Part shown: piece by piece, positions 19,347 through 27,570 of the stretch | How positions within the stretch are numbered: position 1 is the first letter of the stretch | Layout: each line of letters starts with the position of its first letter | NCBI RefSeq assembly: GCF_004187715.1 | Contig: NZ_QZWF01000001.1 | Coordinates: forward strand, 1,574,909 to 1,638,908 | Reading direction: 5' to 3' | DNA: 64,000 nucleotides | Source: Streptomyces sp. F001 | GTDB lineage: Bacteria > Actinomycetota > Actinomycetes > Streptomycetales > Streptomycetaceae | Position numbers and translations under genes: made by a program | The notes under the pieces: generated by a model | Database searches by the model: none | What the model was told of the DNA's origin: nothing | The model's input: only the letters and a program-made list of their open reading frames with translations

Positions 19347-20159
19347 GTGGGGGGACTCGCTGTCGCCGCCCGCGACTTCGGGCTCAGGGGGCCTCGCGGC
19401 TGGGCCTTCCGCGGCGTCTCCTTCACCGCGGAGCCCAGCTCGCTGATCGCGGTCGCGGGACCGTCGGGCTCGGGCCGTACGAGCCTGCTGCTCGCGCTGA
19501 CCGGACGGATGAAGGCCACCGAGGGGACGGCGGCCGTCGGCGAGGCCCAGCTGCCGAAGCAGTCGGCGGCCCTGCGCCGGGTCAGCGGGCTCGCGCACGT
19601 TCCCGGCGTGACCGACCTCGACCCCGCCCTGACCGTGGCAGAGCACCTGCACGAACGGGCCTTGCTGCAGAGCCGCTTCGGAGACTCGTTGCGGGGGCTG
19701 CTGCGGCCACGCGCCGACCGCGCGAACGAGGCGAAACTGCGGATCGACACCGCCCTGGCCGCCGCGGGCCTCGACCGGGAGGCCCTGCCCAAGGGCTCCC
19801 GGACCGCCGTACGCGACCTGGAGCGCCTGGAGGCGCTGCGCCTGTCCGTCGCCCTGGCCCTCATCGGACGCCCGCGGCTACTGGGCGTGGACGACACCGA
19901 CCTGAAGCTCTCCCCCGCCGAACAGGGCGAGGTCTGGGCCCTCCTGAGGTCGATCACCGAGGCCGGGACGACGGTGCTGGCTGTGTGCAGCGAGGCACCG
20001 GAGGACGCGGTCGTGGTGTCCACGCAGGCCCGCGACAACGACGTACGGGTGCCCGAGAACCAGCCGGAGGACCAGCCAGAAGGCCGGCCGGAAGACCAGC
20101 CCCTGGACGACGAGGTGAAGGAGTCGGCGGATGCGCTCGCCGAAACTGGCCGCTCTTGA
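19347..20159 (+). CDS. Degenerate ABC ATPase-like protein
   Basis: The 270-aa protein has the layout of an ABC nucleotide-binding domain, but its key motifs are eroded. The Walker A region reads GPSGSGRTSLL, with Arg in place of the invariant Lys. There is no LSGGQ; the corresponding region is AVRDLERLEALRLSVALAL. Walker B reads LLGVDDTD, without the usual catalytic Glu. No H-loop His is seen near TTVLAVCSEAP. The Glu/Asp/Pro-rich tail (about 40 residues) overlaps the YhgE gene by 29 bases, so the two are co-translated. It may bind rather than hydrolyse nucleotide. GTG 19347 has a GGGGGAA sequence just upstream. Confidence 0.75.
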   Translation: MGGLAVAARDFGLRGPRGWAFRGVSFTAEPSSLIAVAGPSGSGRTSLLLALTGRMKATEGTAAVGEAQLPKQSAALRRVSGLAHVPGVTDLDPALTVAEHLHERALLQSRFGDSLRGLLRPRADRANEAKLRIDTALAAAGLDREALPKGSRTAVRDLERLEALRLSVALALIGRPRLLGVDDTDLKLSPAEQGEVWALLRSITEAGTTVLAVCSEAPEDAVVVSTQARDNDVRVPENQPEDQPEGRPEDQPLDDEVKESADALAETGRS

Positions 20160-22215
20160 GCTGCGCCGCTTCGGGCGCGGCAAGCTGCCCCGCGCCGCCC
20201 TGGTGGCGCTCCTGCTGCTGCCCCTGCTGTACGGCGCGCTCTACCTGTGGTCCTTCTGGGACCCGTACGGCCGCCTCGACCGGCTCCCCGTGGCGCTGGT
20301 CAACGACGACAAGGGGGCGACCGCGGACGGGAAGAAGGTCAACGCGGGCGACGACATCGTGGCGGGGCTGCGCGACAGCGAGGTCTTCGACTGGCACGAG
20401 GTGAGCGCCGCCGAGGCCCGCGCGGGCGTCGAGGACGGCACGTACTACCTGTCGCTGACCATGCCGGCCGACTTCAGTGCGCGTATTGCCTCCAGTGCGG
20501 GCGACTCCCCCGAGACGGGCGCCCTTCAGGTCCGTACGAACGACGCGAACAACTACGTCGTCGGGCAGATCTCCCGGACGGTGTTCAGCGAGGTGCGCAC
20601 GGCGGCGTCCACGAAGGCGTCGCGGTCGTTCCTGGACCGGATCTTCATCTCGTTCTCCGACATCCACGGCGAGACGGTGAAGGCCGCGAGCGGCGCCGAC
20701 AAACTCAGGAGTGGCATCGGTACGGCGGAGAAGGGCTCGAAGGATCTCGCCGACGGTCTGAAGGACGCCGAGGACGGCAGCGGGAAGCTGGCCAAAGGCC
20801 TGAAGAAGCTCAACAAGGGCGCCGACGACCTGGAGGACGGTTCGAAGCGGGTCGCGGAGGGGACGCAGGCGCTTGCGGACAAGGTGAACGGGGTCGCGGA
20901 CAAGGTGGGGCCCTTCCTCGAGGACAACGAGAAGACCATCGGGGATACGGCCCAGCTCGTCGCCGACTCGTCCGGGGCGATCCGCGACAACCTCGAGACC
21001 CTGGTGAAGCGGGCCCCGACGGCCGCCAAGGATGCCCGGGCGGCCTCCGACACGCTGAACGACGTCCACAAGAGGCGCTGCGAGACTCCCGTACTGCCCG
21101 ATGCGGCCTGCTCCGACCTGGAGAAGGCCAAGGACGCGGCGGCCGACGCGGCGACGATCGCCGACGACGTCAACACACTGATCACCGATCACGACAGCGA
21201 CCTGAAGAAGCTGGACGGCCATCTCGCCACCCTGGAGGAGCAGTCCCAGGCCCTCGCCGACCGCGCCCCGCACCTCTCCGAGGACCTCGACGACGCCGTC
21301 ACCAGGATCAACAAGCTGAACGAAGGGGCCGGAAAGGTCGCCACAGGTGCGAAGTCGCTACACACCGGGCTCGGCACCGCCAAGACCGGCGCCGTGGACC
21401 TCGACAAGGGCGTCGGCGACCTCAGGGCGGGCGCGGACGACCTCAGCGGCGGCATGTTCAAGCTCGTCGACGGTTCCGGGAAGCTCGCGAACGGGCTGCA
21501 CGACGGCGCCGAGCAGATTCCCGACTACGACAAGCAGCAGCGCGACGCGCGGACGGAGGTCATGGCGGACCCGGTCCAGCTCGCCTCCAAGACGCTGCAC
21601 AAGGCACCCAACTACGGCACCGGTTTCGCCCCGTACTTCATCCCGCTGTCCCTGTGGGTGGGTGCGATGGTGGCGTACATGCTGATCCCGCCGCTCAACC
21701 GGCGGGCGCTGGCCACCGGCGCCTCGGCCTGGCGGATCGCCCTGGCGGGCTGGCTGCCGGTGCTGGCGATCGGCGTACTCCAGACGGTGGCCCTGATGTC
21801 GGTGCTGCACTGGGCGGTCGGACTGGAGATGGCGCGGGCGGCCGGGACGGTGGGCTTCCTGTTCCTGGTGACGGCGTGCTTCGCGGCACTGATCCAGTGG
21901 CTGAACGCCCGCTTCGGAGCCGCCGGCCGCATCCTGGTCCTCGCCCTGCTGATGCTGCAACTGACGTCCGCGGGCGGCACCTATCCCGTGCAGACCAGCC
22001 CGGGCTTCTTCAACGCGCTGCACCCCTTCCTGCCGATGAGTCACATCGTCGAGGCCCTCAGGAGGCTCATCTCGGGTGGTGGCCTGGAACCCGTGTGGCA
22101 CGCGTGCGTGGTGCTGGCCGCCTTCACCGCGGGCGCCCTCGCGCTGACCGCGCTGTCGGCCCGGCGCCGGCAGGTGTGGACCCTGGACCGGCTGCACCCG
22201 GAGCTGAGCCTTTGA
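20131..22215 (+). CDS. YhgE/Pip domain membrane protein
   Basis: The protein is 694 aa. It has an N-terminal membrane helix (LVALLLLPLLYGALYLWSF) followed by the ABC-2-like start of the YhgE/Pip family (VALVNDDKGA). A very long extracytoplasmic helical region contains repeated units of the type DLADGLKDAEDGSGKLAKGL, and five to six C-terminal membrane helices complete it. The family includes Pip (phage infection protein) and YueB/EsaA-type proteins linked to type VII secretion and phage adsorption. Its role in Streptomyces is unknown. It overlaps the preceding ABC-like gene and is followed 50 bases later by a TetR gene. Confidence 0.88.
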   Translation: MRSPKLAALELRRFGRGKLPRAALVALLLLPLLYGALYLWSFWDPYGRLDRLPVALVNDDKGATADGKKVNAGDDIVAGLRDSEVFDWHEVSAAEARAGVEDGTYYLSLTMPADFSARIASSAGDSPETGALQVRTNDANNYVVGQISRTVFSEVRTAASTKASRSFLDRIFISFSDIHGETVKAASGADKLRSGIGTAEKGSKDLADGLKDAEDGSGKLAKGLKKLNKGADDLEDGSKRVAEGTQALADKVNGVADKVGPFLEDNEKTIGDTAQLVADSSGAIRDNLETLVKRAPTAAKDARAASDTLNDVHKRRCETPVLPDAACSDLEKAKDAAADAATIADDVNTLITDHDSDLKKLDGHLATLEEQSQALADRAPHLSEDLDDAVTRINKLNEGAGKVATGAKSLHTGLGTAKTGAVDLDKGVGDLRAGADDLSGGMFKLVDGSGKLANGLHDGAEQIPDYDKQQRDARTEVMADPVQLASKTLHKAPNYGTGFAPYFIPLSLWVGAMVAYMLIPPLNRRALATGASAWRIALAGWLPVLAIGVLQTVALMSVLHWAVGLEMARAAGTVGFLFLVTACFAALIQWLNARFGAAGRILVLALLMLQLTSAGGTYPVQTSPGFFNALHPFLPMSHIVEALRRLISGGGLEPVWHACVVLAAFTAGALALTALSARRRQVWTLDRLHPELSL

Positions 22216-22265
22216 ACGCGCCTCCCGCCGCTGCGAGCGAGCGGCTTCCTGTGACAATCGGGGCC

Positions 22266-22895
22266 ATGGAAAGCAGCAGCACCGCCTCGGGGGCCAGTAC
22301 GCGCCGAGAGGCCACCCGGCAGAAGCTCTACGAAGCGGCCGTCACGCTCATTGCGGAGCAGGGCTTCTCCGCCACCACGGTGGACGAGATCGCCGAGCGG
22401 GCCGGGGTCGCGAAGGGCACGGTCTACTACAACTTCGCCAGCAAATCCGTCCTCTTCGAGGAGCTGCTGCGGCACGGCGTGGGCCTCCTCACCGCCTCCC
22501 TCCGGGAGGCGGCCGAGCAGACAGCGAAGGACGGTGGCACCAAGGTGGCCGCACTGGACGCGATGATCCGGGCCGGGCTCGTCTTCATCGACCGCTATCC
22601 GGCCTTCACCCAGCTGTACGTGGCCGAGCTGTGGCGTACCAACCGGGCCTGGCAGTCCACCCTGCTGGTGGTCCGGCAGAAGGCGGTGGCGGTCGTCGAG
22701 GACGTGCTGCGCGAGGGCATCGAGAACGGCGAGTTCAGCGAGGAGATCGACGTGCCGCTGACGGCGGCGGCGCTCGTCGGCATGGTGCTGGTGGCCGCAC
22801 TGGACTGGCAGGCGTTCCAGCCGGAGCGTTCCCTGGACGACGTCCACGCAGCCCTCTCACGGCTGCTCCAGGGACGGGTCAGCGGGCGCCCCTAG
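22266..22895 (+). CDS. TetR/AcrR-family regulator, likely repressor of this unit
   Basis: The protein is 209 aa with an N-terminal helix-turn-helix (TTVDEIAERAGVAKGTVYYNF, about residues 37-57) and a helical ligand-binding domain typical of TetR regulators. ATG 22266 is taken as the start; an in-frame GTG at 22251 would add five residues. Being third in the operon behind a palindromic ACTGAC-type site suggests autoregulation plus control of the membrane protein. The ligand is unknown. Confidence 0.9.
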   Translation: MESSSTASGASTRREATRQKLYEAAVTLIAEQGFSATTVDEIAERAGVAKGTVYYNFASKSVLFEELLRHGVGLLTASLREAAEQTAKDGGTKVAALDAMIRAGLVFIDRYPAFTQLYVAELWRTNRAWQSTLLVVRQKAVAVVEDVLREGIENGEFSEEIDVPLTAAALVGMVLVAALDWQAFQPERSLDDVHAALSRLLQGRVSGRP

Positions 22896-22959
22896 GCGGC
22901 ACGTACAGGCAACACGAACAGGCGGCACGAACAGGCGGCACGAACAGGCGGCACGAAAG
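22895..22959 (+). repeat. Five 13-base tandem repeats
   Basis: Five consecutive copies of a 13-base unit close to GGCGGCACGAACA start at the TetR stop codon; copies 3 and 4 are identical and the others differ at one or two positions. The unit length is not a multiple of three, and the array is outside any gene I accept. It directly abuts the large hairpin that follows. Confidence 0.85.
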
Positions 22960-23011
22960 CGCCGGTCCGAGATGGCCGCGTCCCCCGCGGGCCACACTCG
23001 GACCGGCGCTT
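22957..23011. terminator. Large hairpin, probable terminator of the TetR unit
   Basis: A perfect 15-base-pair stem (AAGCGCCGGTCCGAG with CTCGGACCGGCGCTT) encloses 25 bases that contain a second small TGGCC/GGCCA stem. It is followed by TCTCTG rather than a T run. Its position just after the three-gene unit fits a terminator. Confidence 0.7.
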
Positions 23012-23253
23012 CTCTGTGCGCCCCCGTTCTCCCCCGTCGGGCCCCGTTTTCCCCCGTCGGGCCCCTTCGGTCCTCCCCCGGACTCCCCCCGTGCCTCGCT
23101 CCCGCCGACCGGGGCCGGCGGAAGGAGCGGATCGTGGGCCGGGCCGTTCCGGCGCCCCGTGTCGCCGGTGCCGGGCCCGCGCCCCTCTCCGTGCCTCCAC
23201 TCTCTCGTTCGCGCAGGTCGGCCCCCATCCGCGCGCGTACTCATCTCGTCGCC

Positions 23254-23269
23254 TGAGTACGGATACTCA
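23254..23269. promoter_or_regulatory. MacR-like box upstream of the DUF4126 gene
   Basis: TGAGTACGGATACTCA matches the TGAGTAC-N2-GTACTCA palindrome that I recall for the response regulator MacR at all but one of the fixed positions. A second half-site, GTACTCA, lies at 23237-23243. The box is 56 bases upstream of GTG 23325, and macR/macS genes are in this same window at 43354-45251. The stretch 23012-23324 otherwise holds only C-rich low-complexity sequence with a repeated CCCCCGTCGGGCCCC element. Confidence 0.55.
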
Positions 23270-23324
23270 GCCGTACGCACTCACCCCCAGGACGCGTCGG
23301 CCACGGCTGGTTACGATCGCCTCC

Positions 23325-23939
23325 GTGTCCGTACTCCCCCTGGTGTTCACCAGCGGCTGGGCCAGCGGCGTCAACGCGTACGCGGTGGTGCTGGTGCTCG
23401 GCTTCTTCGGTGCGACGGGACTGAGCGACGAGGTCCCCGAGTCGCTGCAGCGCCCCGAGGTGCTGATCCCGGCGGGGGTGCTGTTCCTGGGCGAGGCGGT
23501 CGCCGACAAGATCCCGTACGTCGACTCGGCGTGGGACTCGGTGCACACGCTGATCCGGCCGGCCGCCGGGGCCTGGATCGGGGCGCTGCTCGCGGGCCAG
23601 AGCGGTTCGCTGTCCGATCTGACGGCGGGCGCCATCGGCGGTTCGACGGCGCTGGCCAGCCATGCGGTCAAGGCCGGCACGCGGATGGCGGTCAACAGCT
23701 CGCCGGAACCCTTCAGCAACGTGATCATCAGTGTGGCCGAGGATCTCGGGGTCGGCGGGATCGTCACGTTCGCGATGTTCCATCCGGAGGCGGCGGCCGT
23801 CATCGCCGGCGTGCTGCTGGTCACCGGGCTGGTCATGCTGTACTTCCTCGTCTCTCGTATCCGCCGTTTCCGGCGCCGCAGGGCGCAGCGCCGGGAGGAA
23901 CGGCGACTGGCGGCGCGGGCCGGACCACCGCCCGGCTGA
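23325..23939 (+). CDS. DUF4126 membrane protein
   Basis: The protein is 204 aa with several hydrophobic segments (for example YAVVLVLGFFGATG and AAAVIAGVLLVTGLVMLYFLV) and a strongly basic C-terminus of Arg-rich residues. The pattern LPLVFTSGWASGVNAYAVVL near the start is typical of DUF4126 proteins, whose function is unknown. GTG 23325 is chosen because it starts just before this conserved block. The longer upstream frame is C-rich non-coding sequence. A possible MacR box lies upstream. Confidence 0.82.
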   Translation: MSVLPLVFTSGWASGVNAYAVVLVLGFFGATGLSDEVPESLQRPEVLIPAGVLFLGEAVADKIPYVDSAWDSVHTLIRPAAGAWIGALLAGQSGSLSDLTAGAIGGSTALASHAVKAGTRMAVNSSPEPFSNVIISVAEDLGVGGIVTFAMFHPEAAAVIAGVLLVTGLVMLYFLVSRIRRFRRRRAQRREERRLAARAGPPPG

Positions 23940-24013
23940 CCTCCGGGCCGTGGGAGCGTGCAGGTCACAGGCCCGCGGGCGGATTGTCAGTGGCGGCCGA
24001 TAAAGTCGCAGGC

Positions 24014-25531
24014 ATGGCACGGATTGCGGTGATCGGCGCCGGGATGGGCGCGATGGCGGCTGCTGCCCGGCTGGCCGTGGCGGGCCACCGGGTGACGGTG
24101 TACGAGCGTACGGAGACGTACGGCGGCGCGGTGCGCCGACTGGAGCGGGACGGGTTCTCCTTCGACACCGGCCCTGGGCTGCTGCCGCTGCCCGCGGTCC
24201 ACCGCGACCTGTTCCTCAAGACCGGCAAGGAGCCGCTGGAGGCGTGCGTCGAGCTGGTCCAGGTCGACCCGTCGGCCCGGCATGTCTTCGCGGACGGCAC
24301 CGAGGTGTCGCTGCCGAACGCCTCGCGCGCGGGAGCGGTCGCCGCCCTGGACGAGGCTCTGGGGTCGGGGGCCGGGGGCCGCTGGGGCGACTTCCTGGCG
24401 CGGGCCCGCGAGGCCTGGGACCGGACCCGCAGGCCTCTCCTGGAGGAGCCCCTGTGGCCGAACTGGCCGGTGCTGGCCGAGCGTGAGCCCTACCCCGCCG
24501 TCCCGCACAAGCGGCTGCTGCGCACCCGCCGGGCCGGCACACTCGCCGAGGTCGGCGCCTGGGAGCTGCGCGATCCCCGGCTGGTCACCCTGCTGGAGAG
24601 CCAGGCCCTCGCGTACGGCCTGGACCCGCGCGTCGCTCCGGCCGCCGCCGCCGTGCTGCCGTACATGGATCACGCCTTCGGCACCTGGTACGTGCGCGGT
24701 GGCATCCGGGAGCTCGCACGCGCGGTGTACGAGCGCTGTCTGGCCCGGCGGGTCGAGTTCGTCTTCGGCGCCGAGGTGACGACGGTGCTGGAGAAGGACG
24801 GCCGGGCCGCGGGGGTGGAGCTCACCGACGGGACGGTGGCTCAGGCGGACTTCGTGGTCGCCGGTGTCGCACCGGAGGTACTGAGCCGTGTCGTGCCGGG
24901 TACGGCGATACGGGGGGCAGGCGAGGTCCCGGGGCAGCGCGGGCTGCCGAGCCGTCTGACGGTGCTGCTGGCGCTGCGCGGCGGGCGTCCGGAGGGGACG
25001 GTTCATCGGACGGTGGTGCACGCGGAGGACCGCGAGCTCGAGCTGGGGTCCGTGTTCGGCACGCCCGCGGGGATGGCCGCCCGTCCCACGGTCACGGTGC
25101 TGCGGCCCGACGATCCCCAGCTGGTCCCGGATCCCGCCCACGAGGCGGTCACGCTGACGGCCACGGTCGCCTCCATGCCGGGTGAGCGGAGCCGGGCCGA
25201 CGCGAAGGTCCTCGACCAGCACGCAGAGACCATGATCACCGTCGCCGAACGCGTCATACCCGACCTGCGGGGCCGTCTCCTCTGGCGCGAGGTGCGCACT
25301 CCGGCCGACATCACGGAGGTGACCGGCGCGGAGGGCGGGGCGGTGCCGGCACCGGCGCTGGCGGCGGCGGGGGGCCGGCTGTTGCACCCGTCGAACACGA
25401 CCGGGCTGCCTGGCCTGTTCACCGTCGGCGGCTGGTCTCACCCGGGCGGCGGTCTCCCCCATGCCGGCATGTCGGGCGCCCTGGTGGCAGGGCTGATCGT
25501 GGAGGGTCCTGACTTCCGGGGATCTCAGTGA
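24014..25531 (+). CDS. FAD-dependent oxidoreductase, phytoene-desaturase-like
   Basis: The protein is 505 aa. It has the N-terminal dinucleotide-binding motif IAVIGAGMGAMAAAARLA (residues 4-21), then GGAVRRLERDGFSFDTGPGLL, and ends with a substrate/FAD block close to GLFTVGGWSHPGGGLPHAGMSG. This architecture is that of CrtI/phytoene-dehydrogenase-type amine oxidase-fold enzymes. No carotenoid genes are nearby, so the substrate is unknown. It starts at ATG 24014, 74 bases after the DUF4126 gene, and is convergent with the next gene. Confidence 0.85.
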   Translation: MARIAVIGAGMGAMAAAARLAVAGHRVTVYERTETYGGAVRRLERDGFSFDTGPGLLPLPAVHRDLFLKTGKEPLEACVELVQVDPSARHVFADGTEVSLPNASRAGAVAALDEALGSGAGGRWGDFLARAREAWDRTRRPLLEEPLWPNWPVLAEREPYPAVPHKRLLRTRRAGTLAEVGAWELRDPRLVTLLESQALAYGLDPRVAPAAAAVLPYMDHAFGTWYVRGGIRELARAVYERCLARRVEFVFGAEVTTVLEKDGRAAGVELTDGTVAQADFVVAGVAPEVLSRVVPGTAIRGAGEVPGQRGLPSRLTVLLALRGGRPEGTVHRTVVHAEDRELELGSVFGTPAGMAARPTVTVLRPDDPQLVPDPAHEAVTLTATVASMPGERSRADAKVLDQHAETMITVAERVIPDLRGRLLWREVRTPADITEVTGAEGGAVPAPALAAAGGRLLHPSNTTGLPGLFTVGGWSHPGGGLPHAGMSGALVAGLIVEGPDFRGSQ

Positions 25532-25547
25532 GAGGCGGCGTTCAGAA

Positions 25548-26483
25548 TCAGAAGCGGTACCGCTCGTCGTACTCGTTCCCCTGCGCCTGACCGTCGCCCT
25601 GGTACGGGTAGGGCTGCTCGGGCGGGAGTTCCCCGCCGTAGGTGTCGTCGGTGCTGCGCTGCTGCGGTACCCACACGCCGCCGGGCGGGGTCTGGCCGCC
25701 GTAGCTGCCGGTGGCGTACTGGTCCTGGCCGTAGGCCTGCTGACCGTACTGCTGCTGGTCGTAGCCGGTGTCGTACGCGGCGCCGCCGTAGGTCTGGGTG
25801 CCGACGTACGGGTCGGAGTACGCGGCGTACTGCTGCTGGCCGGTGGTGTCGTAGCCGTACTGCTGCTGGCCGTAGGAGTAACCGTCGTAGGCGTAGTTCT
25901 GATCGGCACTCTGGGCGGCTGTCGCGTACTGGTCCTGGGTCTGCCCCGCGGCGGCGTACGCGGTGTCGCCGTATATGCCGTACGAGCCGGTGTCGTCGGG
26001 CATCGGCTGCGGTTCGTACACGGCGGTGGCCTCGGCGGCCGTGGGCTCCGAACGGGCGGGGGTGAACACGTCGTCACGGTCGTAGTCGTCCTGGCCCTGG
26101 GAGGCGTTGCGGTGACCGTACTGGGCGCTGTCGTCGCCGTAGTCGCCCGCTTCCAGATCGGAGACCTCGAGGGTCGGGTCCTGGTGCTCCGGCTCGCCGC
26201 GGCGGCGCTTGCTGCCGCCCAGGCCCGAACGCCCGGCGACCGCCCAGCCGGCGGCGAAACCGCGGCGGAACGACAGCGTGACGTACGTCTGCCCGACCGC
26301 GAAGGCGGCGGCGCCCAGTCCGATCACGACGACGGACGGGATCAGTACACCGACGACGACACCGAGGAAGCCGGCGAACGCCAGCAGCCGCCAGCGAAGC
26401 CGTGCCTTGTACTGCAGCAGGACCTCGCCGAGCAGCCACAGCGCGACGATGCCGAACGCGATGTAGAGGACCGTCCAGCCCAT
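25548..26483 (-). CDS. Membrane protein with a long Tyr/Gln/Gly-rich disordered tail
   Basis: The protein is 311 aa. Two or three N-terminal membrane helices (WTVLYIAFGIVALWLLGEVLL; RLLAFAGFLGVVVGVLIPSVVVIGLGAAAFAVG) are followed by a basic stretch. About 200 residues of low complexity follow, rich in Tyr, Gln, Gly, Asp and Ser, with repeated YGQQ-like units. The tail is cytoplasmic by the positive-inside rule if the helix count is three. I do not know a function. Similar proteins occur at this locus in other Streptomyces as far as I recall. It is convergent with the oxidoreductase (16 bases apart). Confidence 0.8.
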   Translation of the reverse strand: MGWTVLYIAFGIVALWLLGEVLLQYKARLRWRLLAFAGFLGVVVGVLIPSVVVIGLGAAAFAVGQTYVTLSFRRGFAAGWAVAGRSGLGGSKRRRGEPEHQDPTLEVSDLEAGDYGDDSAQYGHRNASQGQDDYDRDDVFTPARSEPTAAEATAVYEPQPMPDDTGSYGIYGDTAYAAAGQTQDQYATAAQSADQNYAYDGYSYGQQQYGYDTTGQQQYAAYSDPYVGTQTYGGAAYDTGYDQQQYGQQAYGQDQYATGSYGGQTPPGGVWVPQQRSTDDTYGGELPPEQPYPYQGDGQAQGNEYDERYRF

Positions 26484-26539
26484 GTACGCCCCTCTCCCAG
26501 TGGCCGCTACGCAGTGTGTCGTATGAGCGTGCGACCGGT

Positions 26540-27463
26540 CTAGGCCCGCGGTGGGTGGTGCAGGCCCAGATTCTCGTAGATTTCCAGCGTCGCCGTGGAG
26601 TTGTTGAGCGTGATGAAGTGCAGTCCGGGCACTCCCTCGGCCAGCAGCCGCGCGCAGAACTCCGTGGCGAACTCGATCCCCATGGAGCGTACAGCGGCCG
26701 GATTGTCTTTTGCTGTGAGGATTCGCTCTTTCAAGGTGGACGGAAGGTGAGCATTACTGAGCTGCGGCAGTCGTTCCAGCATCCGGACGCTGGTCACGGG
26801 CATGACCTCCGGGATGACGGGGGTCTCACAGCCGGCCGCCGCGACCCGGTCGCGCAGCCGGAGATAGGACTCCGGCTGGAAGAACATCTGGGTGATCGCG
26901 TAGTCGGCGCCGGCGCGGCACTTGTCGACGAAGTGCGTGACGTCCGTGTCCCAGTCGCTGGAGCGCGGGTGCATCTCCGGGAAGGCCGCGACACCGACGC
27001 AGAAGTCGCCCGACTCCTTGATGAGCCGGACGAGTTCGGCGGCGTAGGTGAGGCCCGTGGGATGCGGCACCCACTCGCCCATCGGGTCGCCGGGCGGGTC
27101 GCCGCGCAGGGCAAGCATGTTGCGGATGCCGGCGTCGGCGAACTGGCCGATGACGTTGCGCAGTTCGGTGATGGAGTGGTCGACGGCGGTGAGGTGGGCG
27201 ACCGGGGTGAGGGTGGTGTCGGCGACGATCTGCTCGGTCTCCTTGACCGTGCTCGCGCGCGTCGAGCCGCCGGCGCCGTACGTCACGGAGACGAAGTCGG
27301 GGGCCACCGCCTCGACCCTGCGGAGGGCGTTCCACAGGCTGCGCTCGCCCTTGGCGGTCTTCGGCGCGTAGAACTCGAACGAGTACGTCGTCTTGCCGGT
27401 GGCGAGCATGTCGCGCACGGTACGTGCGCGATCAGTCCTGGTGGATGCGGTTCCGAGGGCCAT
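26540..27463 (-). CDS. metF: MetF, 5,10-methylenetetrahydrofolate reductase
   Basis: This FAD enzyme reduces methylene-THF to methyl-THF for methionine synthesis. It is 307 aa with a TIM-barrel fold: [10 protein letters not shown] and [11 protein letters not shown] near the N-terminus, LRGDPPG in the middle, DYAITQMFF and VIPEVMPV later. It is downstream of thiE on the same strand with a 107-base gap that contains TGGACA repeats. The start is ATG 27463; a GTG-type start further in (near [10 protein letters not shown]) is possible because the first 14 residues are not conserved in the family. Confidence 0.93.
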   Translation of the reverse strand: MALGTASTRTDRARTVRDMLATGKTTYSFEFYAPKTAKGERSLWNALRRVEAVAPDFVSVTYGAGGSTRASTVKETEQIVADTTLTPVAHLTAVDHSITELRNVIGQFADAGIRNMLALRGDPPGDPMGEWVPHPTGLTYAAELVRLIKESGDFCVGVAAFPEMHPRSSDWDTDVTHFVDKCRAGADYAITQMFFQPESYLRLRDRVAAAGCETPVIPEVMPVTSVRMLERLPQLSNAHLPSTLKERILTAKDNPAAVRSMGIEFATEFCARLLAEGVPGLHFITLNNSTATLEIYENLGLHHPPRA

Positions 27464-27533
27464 ACCGGCAGGTTAGCCAGGGGGCGGCGGTCCCCCAACC
27501 GGATGCCGGAAATTTGCCCGATTTGTCGGCTTG

Positions 27534-27560
27534 TTGTCCATCCCTTGGACACCTTGGACA
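27534..27560. repeat. TGGACA half-site cluster upstream of metF
   Basis: Two adjacent direct copies of CCTTGGACA (27543-27551 and 27552-27560) are preceded by an inverted TTGTCCA (27534-27540). All lie 70 to 100 bases upstream of the metF start and next to the thiE stop. The arrangement could be an operator for metF or part of a thiE terminator hairpin. No regulator is recognised. Confidence 0.35.
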
Positions 27561-27570
27561 AACGTGCGTG

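Noticed and set aside
23016..23324. Upstream extension of the DUF4126 gene
   Set aside because: C-rich low-complexity sequence with direct repeats and a regulatory box; no protein-like composition.
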